DNA from: Microbacterium sp. C5A9
GTDB lineage: Bacteria; Actinomycetota; Actinomycetes; Actinomycetales; Microbacteriaceae
Length of the DNA: 64,000 bases
Direction: 5' to 3'
NCBI RefSeq assembly: GCF_022627955.1
Contig: NZ_JABXGD010000003.1
Span: 1 to 64,000 of the forward strand
The notes beneath the pieces are model-generated. The model was not told the origin of the DNA, ran no database searches, and saw only the letters and a list, made by a program, of their open reading frames with translations. Below are positions 25,731 through 34,193 of the stretch, in pieces (the stretch's first letter is position 1; the number at the start of each line of letters is the position of its first letter). Both the position numbers and the translations under genes were made by a program.

Positions 25731-27413
25731 TCAGCTGACCAGGCCTGCGGGCGCGATCCAGACCGTCGAATCGGCGGCCACCGCGCCGTCTTCGGCGGTG
25801 CCGAGCACGACAGCGGCGGCGTCCGTCCCGAGGTCGAACGGCTCGGAGCCGAAGTTCGTGACGATCTGCCAGCCGTTGGGGCGGGCGAAGCGCAGCACGT
25901 CGGCGCGCCCCGTGTCGATCCACTCGAGGGTCTCGTCGGTCTGCAGCTCGCGGCGCAGGCGCAGGGCCTCGCGGTACAGCGAGAGCGTGGACGACGGATC
26001 CTCGTCCTCGACATCGACCGCGTACTCGCCGAACCACTCGGGCTGCGGCAGGTGCGCGTCAGCCGCGCCGAAGCCGAAGGACGAACCGGATGCCGTCCAC
26101 GGCAGCGGCACACGGCATCCGTCCCGTCCGAGGCCGTCGAACTCGGCGCCGCGGAAGAACGCGGGGTCCTGGCGGTCGTCGGGTCCGATCTCGGCGACCT
26201 CCTGAAGACCGAGCTCCTCACCCTGGTAGAGGTAGGTGCTGCCGGGCAGGCCGAGCAGCAGCAGCGTGGCCGCGTGCGCGCGGCGGAGACCGAGCTCGCG
26301 GTCGAGCTGCTCGGCGGGACCACCGGCGGCGACCCACTCCACCCCCTGCTTGACCCCCGTGCGTCCGGCCAGCGGGGCCAGGCCGTACCGCGTCGCGTGC
26401 CGCGTGACGTCGTGGTTCGAGAGCACCCACGTGGTGGACGAGCCGGTCTGCCGCGCCTGCGCGAGATTGTCGGTGATGATCGTGCGGAACTGCGTCGCGT
26501 CGAAGTCGGCGACCAGCAGGTCGAAGTTGAACGCCTGGCCGAGCCCCTCGGCCGATGCGTACTTCGCCCGCCGCTCCGGAGTGCTCACCCACGCCTCGGC
26601 GACCGCGGTGCGGGGCGGGTCGTACTCGTTGAACACCCGACGCCACTCGGCGTAGACCTCGTGCACGTCGTCACGGTCGTGCAGCGGGTGGTTGCCGTCG
26701 TGCGGCAGGAGCTCGAGCTCGGCGCTGCTGGGCAGCGGCTCGGTCAGATCCTTGGTGAGCATGTGCGCCACGTCGATGCGGAATCCGTCGACGCCGCGGT
26801 CCGACCAGAAGCGCAGGGTCTTCAGGAAGTCCTCGCGCACCTCGGGGTGATCCCAGTTGAGGTCGGGCTGCTCGGGGGCGAAGCTGTGCAGGAACCACTG
26901 CCCGTCCTCGACGCGCTCCCAGGCCGATCCGCCGAACGCCGCGGTCCAGTCGGTCGGCGGCTCCGCACCGTCGGGGCCCGAGCCCTCGCGGAAGATGTAG
27001 CGCTCGCGGGCGGCCGAGCCGCGGCCCGCGGCCAGGGCCTCCTGGAACCACTCGTGCAGATCCGACGAGTGGTTCGGCACGATGTCGACGACCACGCGGA
27101 TGCCGCGCTGGTGCAGCGCCGCGACCATCTCGTCGAAGTCCTCCAGCGTGCCGAGACGCGGGTCGACGTCGCGGTAGTCGGCGACGTCGTAGCCACCGTC
27201 GGCGAGCGCCGAGGGGTAGAACGGACTCAGCCACACCGCGTCGATGCCGAGCTGCTGCAGGTAGTCGGCCCGCGAGACGATGCCCGGGATGTCGCCGAGC
27301 CCATCGCCGTTCGCATCGGCGAAGCTGCGGGGGTAGATCTGGTAGACGGCCGCCTGTCGCCACCATGCTGCCGTCGTGTCGTCGCGGGTCTCGGTGAGAA
27401 GCGCATCGGTCAT
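25731..27413 (-). CDS. GH13 alpha-glucosidase / oligo-1,6-glucosidase
   Basis: 560 residues. GH13 barrel with VYQIYPRSF at the N-terminus, DIVPNHSS at 110-117, nucleophile Asp214 in DGFRIDVAH, acid/base Glu273 in AVAEAWV and transition-state Asp335 in LSNHD. No signal peptide, so it acts on imported oligosaccharides. Sequence features fit alpha-1,4/1,6-glucosidases of maltose or isomaltose use; the exact bond is not decidable by eye. Last gene of the alpha-glucoside operon, 78 bases after the permease and behind a strong hairpin. Confidence 0.93.
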   Translation of the reverse strand: MTDALLTETRDDTTAAWWRQAAVYQIYPRSFADANGDGLGDIPGIVSRADYLQQLGIDAVWLSPFYPSALADGGYDVADYRDVDPRLGTLEDFDEMVAALHQRGIRVVVDIVPNHSSDLHEWFQEALAAGRGSAARERYIFREGSGPDGAEPPTDWTAAFGGSAWERVEDGQWFLHSFAPEQPDLNWDHPEVREDFLKTLRFWSDRGVDGFRIDVAHMLTKDLTEPLPSSAELELLPHDGNHPLHDRDDVHEVYAEWRRVFNEYDPPRTAVAEAWVSTPERRAKYASAEGLGQAFNFDLLVADFDATQFRTIITDNLAQARQTGSSTTWVLSNHDVTRHATRYGLAPLAGRTGVKQGVEWVAAGGPAEQLDRELGLRRAHAATLLLLGLPGSTYLYQGEELGLQEVAEIGPDDRQDPAFFRGAEFDGLGRDGCRVPLPWTASGSSFGFGAADAHLPQPEWFGEYAVDVEDEDPSSTLSLYREALRLRRELQTDETLEWIDTGRADVLRFARPNGWQIVTNFGSEPFDLGTDAAAVVLGTAEDGAVAADSTVWIAPAGLVS

Positions 27414-27452
27414 GAGGGGTGTTGCTCCTTCGTGTTGCGGTCTGGTGTGTGC

Positions 27453-27483
27453 GGCGCGGACCCGCCGGCGGCGGATCCGCGCC
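27453..27483 (-). promoter_or_regulatory. intercistronic hairpin before GH13
   Basis: Minus-strand RNA folds as GGCGCGGA-t-CCGCC-gcc-GGCGG-g-TCCGCGCC. It lies between permease and GH13 genes and may attenuate transcription or protect upstream mRNA. Confidence 0.6.
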
Positions 27484-27491
27484 GGTGCGCG

Positions 27492-28370
27492 TCAGCCCTT
27501 GACGGCTCCCTGCGTCACGCCCTCCATGACGAAGCGCTGCGTGAACAGGTACGCCAGGATGGCCGGGGCCATCGCCATGAGGTACGAGGCGAACGACACG
27601 TTGTAGTTGTTGCTGAACTGGGTCTGGAACAGGTTCTGCCGCACCGGCAGCGTCTGCATCGCCGGATCGGAGATGATCAGCGACGGCATCATGAAGTCGT
27701 TCCAGGCGTAGAGGAACGCGAAGATGCCGACCGTGGCGCTCATGGGTGCGAGCAGCGGGAAGATCAGCTGCCAGAACGTCTGCCATGTCGACGCCCCGTC
27801 CATGCGGGCGCTCTCTTCGAGTTCGAGCGGGATCGACCGCAGGAACGCCGTGAACAGCAGCACGCTGAAGCTGAGCTGGAACATCGTCGCCAGGATGATC
27901 ACGCCGAACGGGTTGTCGAGTCCCACGCGGCCCGTCAGCTGGATCTGCGGCAGCGCGACCACCGGGAACGGGATGAACATGGCAGCCAGCAGGTAGAAGA
28001 ACGAGTAGCGGAACAGGCGGTGGTCCCAGTTGCGCACGATCGCGTACGACGCGAACGCCGCGAGCACGATCGTCGCGATGACGGTACCCGCCGTCACCAG
28101 CAGGGAGATGCCCGCACCGACCGGGAACTTCGTCAGGTTCCAGGCCTCGACGAAGCCGTCGATGCTGAACGGCGCCGGCAGCGAGAAGGCATTGCCGTCG
28201 ACGGCCTGGCCGGTCGTCTTGAACGCCATCGAGAGCGTGACGTAGAGCGGAAGCAGCACGGTGACGGCGCACAGGATCAGGATGATCGTGGTCGACCAGT
28301 TCACGCGCTCCATACGGACGCGCGGCTTCTTTCCCGAGGTCGGGATGGTGGTGAGTGTCTGCGTCGACAT
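27492..28370 (-). CDS. sugar ABC transporter permease, MalG type
   Basis: 292 residues, six membrane helices, EAA loop ELEESARMDGASTWQTFWQ. ATG at 28370 overlaps the preceding permease stop by one base (TGATG). Partner of the MalF-type permease in the alpha-glucoside operon. Confidence 0.92.
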   Translation of the reverse strand: MSTQTLTTIPTSGKKPRVRMERVNWSTTIILILCAVTVLLPLYVTLSMAFKTTGQAVDGNAFSLPAPFSIDGFVEAWNLTKFPVGAGISLLVTAGTVIATIVLAAFASYAIVRNWDHRLFRYSFFYLLAAMFIPFPVVALPQIQLTGRVGLDNPFGVIILATMFQLSFSVLLFTAFLRSIPLELEESARMDGASTWQTFWQLIFPLLAPMSATVGIFAFLYAWNDFMMPSLIISDPAMQTLPVRQNLFQTQFSNNYNVSFASYLMAMAPAILAYLFTQRFVMEGVTQGAVKG

Positions 28371-29326
28371 CAGAGTGCGTTCCTTCCGCGGGTCAGCGAG
28401 AGCTGCAGCAGGGAGATGAGCACCGCGACGATGAAGAAGATCGTCGCATTCGCCATCTGGTAGGCGTAGTCGCCGCCGTTGAAGCCCGCGATGATCGTCA
28501 TCGCGACGCTGCGGGTGGAGGTTCCGGGGCCGCCGTTCGTGAGTCCGACGATGATGTCGTAGGCGTTGAGGAAGCCCTTGAAGCCGAGGATCACGTTGAT
28601 CACGACGTAGCCGGCGACCAGCGGGACCGTGATGCGGGTGAGCTGCTGGGTCTTGCTCGCCCCGTCGATGCTCGCCGCCTCGTACACCTCGCTCGGCACC
28701 GACAGCAGGCCGGCGATGTAGATGAGCAGCGCACCGGGCACCGCCTGCCAGGCCGTCACGATGACGATCGCGACCCACGCGAGGTCGGGGTTCGCGAGCA
28801 GGCTGGTCTCGAGCCACGGGATGCCGAGGGCCGCACCCGCTGCGGGCACCGAGTTCGAGAACAGGAAGTTGAACACGTAGGCGATGATGATGCCCGAGAT
28901 CACCATCGGGATCACGAAGATGGTGCGGAGCCCCGTCTTGAAGCGGATGCGGGAGGTCAGGCCGACCGCCAGCAGGAACGCGACCACGTTGACGACGATC
29001 ACCGTGGCGATCGAGAAGCCGAACGTGAACAGGTAGCTCTGCAGGATGGCCGGGTCGCTGAACATCGCGATGTAGTTGGTGAGCCCGCTGAAGCTCCACT
29101 CGCCGATGCCGATCGAGTCCGTGAAGCTGAAGAAGATCCCCATGACGGCGGGGACAGTGATCGCGAGCGTGAAGATCACGAGCGTCGGCACGAGGAACAG
29201 GTAGTAGATCGGCTCGACCCGCCCCTTGCGACGGTGGAGTTTACGCCCCTGGCCCGTGACGATCGACGTCGTGTCGGTCGTCGGACTGTTCGGCCTCGTG
29301 GTGTTCGAGGTGGCGGTGGTGCTCAC
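28370..29326 (-). CDS. sugar ABC transporter permease, MalF type
   Basis: 318 residues. A cytoplasmic N-terminal tail of about 35 residues rich in Ser/Thr precedes six membrane helices; the EAA loop reads EVYEAASIDGASKTQQLTRI. Start GTG overlaps the binding-protein stop (GTGA). No ATPase gene accompanies the operon. Confidence 0.93.
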   Translation of the reverse strand: MSTTATSNTTRPNSPTTDTTSIVTGQGRKLHRRKGRVEPIYYLFLVPTLVIFTLAITVPAVMGIFFSFTDSIGIGEWSFSGLTNYIAMFSDPAILQSYLFTFGFSIATVIVVNVVAFLLAVGLTSRIRFKTGLRTIFVIPMVISGIIIAYVFNFLFSNSVPAAGAALGIPWLETSLLANPDLAWVAIVIVTAWQAVPGALLIYIAGLLSVPSEVYEAASIDGASKTQQLTRITVPLVAGYVVINVILGFKGFLNAYDIIVGLTNGGPGTSTRSVAMTIIAGFNGGDYAYQMANATIFFIVAVLISLLQLSLTRGRNAL

Positions 29327-30648
29327 GGTGCGGACTCCTCTGTCTCGCCGGATGCCGCATCGTCGGTCTTGGGGATCGGCGCGCGGAAGGCGATGCGTGC
29401 CCAGTCCGCGTCCATGGTGCGCAGAGTCGACGTGGTCGACGCGCCCAGCGCCATCGCCTGGGCGTAGTTCATCACCGGGATGGTCTTGGGCACGAGCACC
29501 GAGGGGCCCTGATAGATCTGGCCGTTCTCGTAGTACTCGATCATCCCCTCGATGCGCGGATCGTCAGGAGCCGGAGCATCCGTGGTCGGCGTGAATCCGA
29601 GCTGCGAGGCGTTGTACGCCTCGATGTTCTCAGGCAGGTAGAGGTACTCGAGGAACTCCCGTGCGGCCTCCTGGTGCTTCGAGCCCTCGGGGATCATCGC
29701 GCCCAGGTCCATGTTGACGCGCACGCCGAGGTCGTCGGGGTCATCCGTCATCGGCAGCGGGAAGGTGCCCAGCTCCAGGTCGGGTGCGGTCTTCGCGATC
29801 TCGCTGAACGCCCACGGCCCCTGCATGTACATCGCGGCCTCGCCCTTGCTGAAGGCCAGGTTGCCGTCGCCGTAGCCTCTGCTCGCAGCATCCTCGTTCG
29901 TGTAGTCGTTCGCGAGCTGCATCATGCGGTCCATGGGCTCGGCGAAGTCCTGCTCGAACGAGACGGGAGAGTCGGGGCCGACGGATGCGCCCTCGTCGGC
30001 CATCGCGTCGAAGAACTCGATCGTGTCGAGAGAGCCTCCGACCGAGTAGTCGTACCAGCCCTGGCCGACCGTCCAGTCGTCCTTGAACGTGGCGTAGAAC
30101 GGGTCGATGCCCGCCTCCTTCAGCTGGTCGCACACGGCGATCAGCTCGTCCCAGGTCTGCGGCACCTCGAGGCCCTGGGCGTCGAAGATCTCCTTGTTGT
30201 AGATGACCGATGCGGCCATCACCGAGTACGGCAGCGCACTGGTGCGCCCCTCGCACGAGCCGTACTGGTCCATGAGCGGCTGCAGGTCGTCGCGCACGGA
30301 CGCCGCGGCATCCGTGTCGGAGAGATCGCTGAGGGTGCAGCGCTGCACGAAGCGCGCGATCTCGTAGTTGTAGTTGCCGAGGATGAGGTCGGGCGGGTTG
30401 CCGCGCACGAAGCTCGCCGAGATCACGTCGGGACCCGAGGTGTCGATCTCGACGCGCACGTCGCTCTGCGAGGAGTTGAACTGCGCGACGAGATCGGTCA
30501 TGAAGCCGATCGCCTCGCGTTTGTTGAACGTGAAGCGGATGGTCTCGGCCCCGCCGGCCGTCGAACAGCCCGCCAGACCGGCACCGACCAGCACGAGCGC
30601 GGCCGCACCGGCCACGAATCGCACCGGGGATGGAGTATTCGGAGACAC
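29323..30648 (-). CDS. ABC transporter sugar-binding lipoprotein (alpha-glucoside locus)
   Basis: 441 residues, solute-binding family 1. Lipobox GLAGC with Cys28. Typical features are IRFTFNKREAIGFMTDL at the mature N-terminus, DLILGNYNYEIARF and YMQGPWAF. It resembles binding proteins for alpha-glucosides or xylo/malto-oligosaccharides; context with GH13 favours alpha-glucosides. Start GTG at 30648 with AAAGGACA. First gene of the operon, divergent from a ROK regulator. Confidence 0.92.
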   Translation of the reverse strand: MSPNTPSPVRFVAGAAALVLVGAGLAGCSTAGGAETIRFTFNKREAIGFMTDLVAQFNSSQSDVRVEIDTSGPDVISASFVRGNPPDLILGNYNYEIARFVQRCTLSDLSDTDAAASVRDDLQPLMDQYGSCEGRTSALPYSVMAASVIYNKEIFDAQGLEVPQTWDELIAVCDQLKEAGIDPFYATFKDDWTVGQGWYDYSVGGSLDTIEFFDAMADEGASVGPDSPVSFEQDFAEPMDRMMQLANDYTNEDAASRGYGDGNLAFSKGEAAMYMQGPWAFSEIAKTAPDLELGTFPLPMTDDPDDLGVRVNMDLGAMIPEGSKHQEAAREFLEYLYLPENIEAYNASQLGFTPTTDAPAPDDPRIEGMIEYYENGQIYQGPSVLVPKTIPVMNYAQAMALGASTTSTLRTMDADWARIAFRAPIPKTDDAASGETEESAP

Positions 30649-30679
30649 CGTTGTCCTTTCGTCCTGTATATCCGCAGAC

Positions 30680-30700
30680 TAAATCTAGTGAGCGAATTTA
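30680..30700. promoter_or_regulatory. candidate ROK operator
   Basis: TAAAT-N11-ATTTA inverted repeat, A/T-rich against a GC-rich background, in the gap between the divergent ROK and binding-protein genes. The shape agrees with NagC/XylR-type ROK operators. Confidence 0.55.
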
Positions 30701-30749
30701 CTTCGATGAACGGTACTCTCTCATCTGGACGAGAGTGAGGTCAAGACCC

Positions 30750-31970
30750 GTGACAGAAGTCTCCGCAGGTCTGGGCACCGGACGAGCCAGCGTCGGCGCC
30801 GTCCTCGACTTCGCCTGGACGGCGGGCGAGTTCACGGCGACGGAGGTGATGGCCTCGACGTCGCTGACGCGCTCGACGGCCATCGACGCGATCGATACGC
30901 TCGTCAGCGCCGCCGTGCTCCACGAACTGCCGAACGCCAGGGCCGCCGGCAGCTATCGCGCGGGTCGCCCCGCACGGCGCTTCGTGCTGGCATCCGACCT
31001 CGGGGTGGTCGTGGGCGTGGACGCCGGCGACAACCATGTCGCCGTCACCGTCGCCGACCTCCTCGACCGGACGCTCGTGCACCACCGCACGGACATCGAT
31101 TCGACCCAGTCGTCGTCCGCGCGGCGCGCGACGATCCTCGGGCAGATGGAGCAGGCGCTCGCAGAGGCGGGCGTCCCGCGCGACGAGGTGCTCGCGATCT
31201 GCGTCGGCGTGGCCGCACCCGTGGATCGCGCGGGCATCTCTCCGCCGCATCCCGACGGGTTCTGGGAGCGGACGAACCCGGGCCTCGCCGCAGCCCTGGC
31301 CGACTGGGCCCCCGCGGTCGAGATCAAGAACGACGCCCAGCTCGCCGCGATCGCCGAGGGCTCGGTGGGCGCGGCGATCGGATGCCGTGATTACGTGGCC
31401 CTGCTCGCCGGGGAGCGCTTCGGCGGCGGCGTCGTGGTCGACGGCCACGTGCTGCACGGCGCGCACGGCGGCGTCGGCGAGGGCATCGTGTTCGACCACA
31501 TCGTGGGAGTCGGCTCGGCCTTCGGCCTGAGCTACGCGCTGCAGGACGAGGTGCGCGCCGCCGTCGACAGCGCCGAGATCGACGAGGGCTCGGCCATCGG
31601 ACGACTCGCCGCGGCCGACCGCGTGGATCCGCGCACGGTGCTGACGGCCGCCGCCTCGGGCGATGTCGACGCCCTGCTCGCGACCTCCCGCGTGGGAGCG
31701 ACCCTCGCTCGCGTGGTGGGCGTTCTCGGCAGCATGTACGACCCCACCCGCGTGATCGTGTGCGGCGCGGTGGCCGAGAGCGTCGCGCCCGTGATCACCG
31801 CCGCGCGCGAGGTGCTGCCCACCGAGCTGCACCTGCCGGCACCCGAGATCCTCGCCTCGACGCTCGGGGCCGAGGTCGTCTCGATCGGCGCCGTCACGAC
31901 GGCCCGCCGCGCCGCCCGCGAGGTGGCCGTGCCGATGCTCGCGGAGCGGCGTCTGACCGCGGTGAGCTGA
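30750..31970 (+). CDS. ROK-family transcriptional regulator
   Basis: 406 residues. A winged-HTH N-terminus (about 20-75, TATEVMASTSLTRSTAIDAID in part) is fused to a sugar-kinase-like ROK domain with VVGVDAGDNHVAVTVAD, VGVAAPVD and VEIKNDAQLAA. The usual ROK zinc motif (GHxxV followed by clustered Cys) is replaced by VGEGIVFDHIVGVG with no cysteines, so metal binding is lost. Start GTG at 30750 with GTGAGG upstream; the open frame before it overlaps the promoter. It probably represses the divergent alpha-glucoside operon and senses a sugar. Confidence 0.88.
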   Translation: MTEVSAGLGTGRASVGAVLDFAWTAGEFTATEVMASTSLTRSTAIDAIDTLVSAAVLHELPNARAAGSYRAGRPARRFVLASDLGVVVGVDAGDNHVAVTVADLLDRTLVHHRTDIDSTQSSSARRATILGQMEQALAEAGVPRDEVLAICVGVAAPVDRAGISPPHPDGFWERTNPGLAAALADWAPAVEIKNDAQLAAIAEGSVGAAIGCRDYVALLAGERFGGGVVVDGHVLHGAHGGVGEGIVFDHIVGVGSAFGLSYALQDEVRAAVDSAEIDEGSAIGRLAAADRVDPRTVLTAAASGDVDALLATSRVGATLARVVGVLGSMYDPTRVIVCGAVAESVAPVITAAREVLPTELHLPAPEILASTLGAEVVSIGAVTTARRAAREVAVPMLAERRLTAVS

Positions 31971-32006
31971 GTTCCTCTCCGGAAAACGGAGACGATCAGC
32001 GCGCAC

Positions 32007-32035
32007 GCCGGCGGGTCGAGGTGCGACCCGCCGGC
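32007..32035. terminator. bidirectional terminator
   Basis: Perfect 12-bp stem (GCCGGCGGGTCG and complement) with a 5-base loop between the convergent ROK gene and the small membrane-protein gene. Confidence 0.85.
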
Positions 32036-32084
32036 ATCCCGGTGATCCGTCTCGGTTCTCCGGCGGGCCAGGGCTCAGAGCCGC

Positions 32085-32582
32085 TCACTGCTCGGCAGGA
32101 TCCGGCCGCACCGCCTGCGACGGGTCAGGTGAGTCTGCCGACTCGGACGCGGTGGTCGACGCGACGACGAGAGTGGCTATCGACGCGCCGGCTATGAGCG
32201 TGCCGACGAGCATCTCGACGTATTGCGCCGCAGACCCCACCCCGAGACAAGCGATCCAGGCGAGAGCGAGGGCGATGACGACGGACTGGGAGAGTGCGTA
32301 CCTCGCCGTCACGCGACTCGAGCGACGGGGCGCGCGACGGATCAGCACGAGGACATTCACCAGCGCCGAAGAAAGGAAGAGTACGGCGAAGGTGCTGGTG
32401 GCGAGGCTGTGCATGTATGCCGACAACCACTCCCAGACCTCATCGATCCGGCCTGGGAACGACTGAGCGATGATCCAGCCCGCCACCGGCAGGGGGACGA
32501 GCGCCCAGCCCAGGATTATGGCCACGCGCTCGCGATGGGCGAGCAGCCCTTCTCGGAGGGAGGCGAGGAGCGGACGGGGCAT
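32085..32582 (-). CDS. four-helix membrane protein, unknown function
   Basis: 165 residues with four hydrophobic segments (about 17-38, 55-75, 93-115 and 120-140) and a short acidic Ser/Pro tail. No family recognised. Start ATG at 32582 with GGGAG at a fitting distance; ATG at 32600 is an alternative. Divergent from the 2H phosphoesterase gene. Confidence 0.65.
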   Translation of the reverse strand: MPRPLLASLREGLLAHRERVAIILGWALVPLPVAGWIIAQSFPGRIDEVWEWLSAYMHSLATSTFAVLFLSSALVNVLVLIRRAPRRSSRVTARYALSQSVVIALALAWIACLGVGSAAQYVEMLVGTLIAGASIATLVVASTTASESADSPDPSQAVRPDPAEQ

Positions 32583-32622
32583 AGACGGATTCTCCCGCAT
32601 GTGCCCGCGCTGCGGGGCGCGA

Positions 32623-32628
32623 CATAAT
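32623..32628 (+). promoter_or_regulatory. -10 element, leaderless type
   Basis: CATAAT lies 6 bases before the GTG at 32635. Confidence 0.5.
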
Positions 32629-32634
32629 CGACCC

Positions 32635-33168
32635 GTGGCAGAACCGACGCCCCCGCCCTCATCGATCGAACTGCTCCTCGACCCGGATGCCGAGGCCGCA
32701 GTCCGTGCCGAGTGGGATGCTCTCGCGGCCCGCGGGATGTCGAGCCTCGCGGGGCACACCTCCGCGAGCAACCGACCCCACGTCACACTTGTCGCGCGGG
32801 TCGCCCTTGCTTCGCCGCCCCCGGGCGCACTTGCCGGCATCCCGTCTTTCCCCCTCACCCTGGGCGCTCCCCTGCTCTTCGGCTCCGGCGAGCGCCGCGT
32901 GCTGGCCCGCAGCATCGTGCCGAGTGCCGAGCTGATCGGCCTCCGCGAGACGCTCCTCGCCGCCGTGGGGTCGGGTGACGATGCCCCGCACACCGCACCC
33001 GGCGAGTGGATGCCGCACGTCGCCCTCTCCCGCCGACTGCGGGTCGCCGATCTTCCGGCGGCGCTCGAGGTGCTCGGCGGCGATATCCGCGCTCGTGCCG
33101 ACACCGTGCGCCACTGGGATCCCGGCACTGCGATGATCACGCTCCTCGCGGAGCTGCGTCAGCCGTGA
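32635..33168 (+). CDS. 2'-5' RNA ligase / 2H phosphoesterase family protein
   Basis: 177 residues. Two 2H motifs at the expected spacing: RPHVTL near residue 48-53 and MPHVALS near 128-134. The second motif has Ala where Thr/Ser is usual, although a Ser follows, so activity is uncertain. Family members cut 2',3'-cyclic phosphates or join tRNA halves. GTG start with no Shine-Dalgarno but CATAAT six bases before it. Confidence 0.8.
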   Translation: MAEPTPPPSSIELLLDPDAEAAVRAEWDALAARGMSSLAGHTSASNRPHVTLVARVALASPPPGALAGIPSFPLTLGAPLLFGSGERRVLARSIVPSAELIGLRETLLAAVGSGDDAPHTAPGEWMPHVALSRRLRVADLPAALEVLGGDIRARADTVRHWDPGTAMITLLAELRQP

Positions 33169-33173
33169 CGCGC

Positions 33174-33192
33174 CCGCACGGTCCGCGTGCGG
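33174..33192. terminator. small bidirectional terminator
   Basis: CCGCACG/CGTGCGG stem with a 5-base loop between convergent genes. Confidence 0.6.
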
Positions 33193-33201
33193 AGCGTCGC
33201 C

Positions 33202-34122
33202 TCAGAGCGGTGAGCCGAGCGAGTCCTGCCGCACGCGGGCGGCAACGATCTGCAGCGCACGCAGCACGCGGCGCACCGAGGCGTAGGCGAGCGCGTCGGG
33301 CCTCGCCAGCACGTCGAGGTGCCGCACGAGTTCGATTCCTGCCAGCGGCCGCAGCACGAGCCCGTCGACGGCCAGAGACGAGGCGGTCGTGCGGGGCATG
33401 ATGGCGATCGCCGCCCCGGCCCGCACGACCTCGGCCGTCACCGAGAACTCGTTGATGCGGTGTGCGATGCGAAGAGGGCGCCCTGCTCGCGCCCCCAGAT
33501 GATCGAGCACACCGGCGAGCGGGAATCCCTGATGCACCGACACCCAGTCCTCGTCCACCAGATCGTCGAGGTCGATCTGCGCACGCCCCGCGAGCGGATG
33601 CTCGGCATGCAGCGCGATGTCGAGCGGTTCATCGATCAGCGCGCTCGAGACGACGCGATCGACCGGCCAGGGCGAGTCGTGAGCGAGCCGGTGCGCGATC
33701 ACGAGGTCGTAGTCGGCCGTGAGGCCGGGGAAGTCCCGGTGCGCCACGTCTTCATCGGCGAGGTGGACCGAGGGAGCTCCCCCGAGCTCTCGCACCAGGG
33801 GTCCGAACAGCGCCAGCCCTGCACTGGTGAAGGACGAGAGCCGAACCGGCCGGTCGCCCGCGTCGAGCAGAGCGCCCACCGCATCGCGCGCCGCCGTGAG
33901 CGCCTCGTCGACGCGGGTGCTCGCTGCGGCGAGAACCTCGCCCGCAGCGGTCAGGGTCAGGACTCGACCGCGCCGCGTGGTGAGTGGCAGCGCCACGCTC
34001 GATTGCAGCGTCGAGAGCTGCTGCGACACCGCCGAGGCCGAGATGCCGAGAGCGGCAGCCACCGCCGTGACGCTGCCCCGATCGCGCAGCTCGCGCAGCA
34101 GGCGAAGATGAGCGGGATCCAT
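33202..34122 (-). CDS. LysR family transcriptional regulator
   Basis: 306 residues. N-terminal winged HTH at 1-60 (LRLLRELRDRGSVTAVAAAL, SASAVSQQLSTL) and a LysR substrate-binding domain from about 90. Start ATG at 34122. It is divergent from an EamA-type exporter 71 bases away, with CTTA-N9-TAAG between, the usual layout for a LysR regulator controlling its neighbour. The co-inducer is unknown. Confidence 0.9.
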   Translation of the reverse strand: MDPAHLRLLRELRDRGSVTAVAAALGISASAVSQQLSTLQSSVALPLTTRRGRVLTLTAAGEVLAAASTRVDEALTAARDAVGALLDAGDRPVRLSSFTSAGLALFGPLVRELGGAPSVHLADEDVAHRDFPGLTADYDLVIAHRLAHDSPWPVDRVVSSALIDEPLDIALHAEHPLAGRAQIDLDDLVDEDWVSVHQGFPLAGVLDHLGARAGRPLRIAHRINEFSVTAEVVRAGAAIAIMPRTTASSLAVDGLVLRPLAGIELVRHLDVLARPDALAYASVRRVLRALQIVAARVRQDSLGSPL

Positions 34123-34131
34123 AAGCACAAC

Positions 34132-34148
34132 CTTAAAGGATTCGTAAG
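34132..34148. promoter_or_regulatory. candidate LysR box
   Basis: CTTA-N9-TAAG, an interrupted palindrome of the T-N11-A kind, close to the LysR start codon. Confidence 0.55.
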
Positions 34149-34193
34149 CAACTGGGTCTGGGTCTTCATCGGAAAAGGCGAGAACGTGGAGCC

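Noticed and set aside
25482..28463. 993-residue forward frame
   Set aside because: Runs opposite znuA, GH13 and a permease; no recognisable domain.
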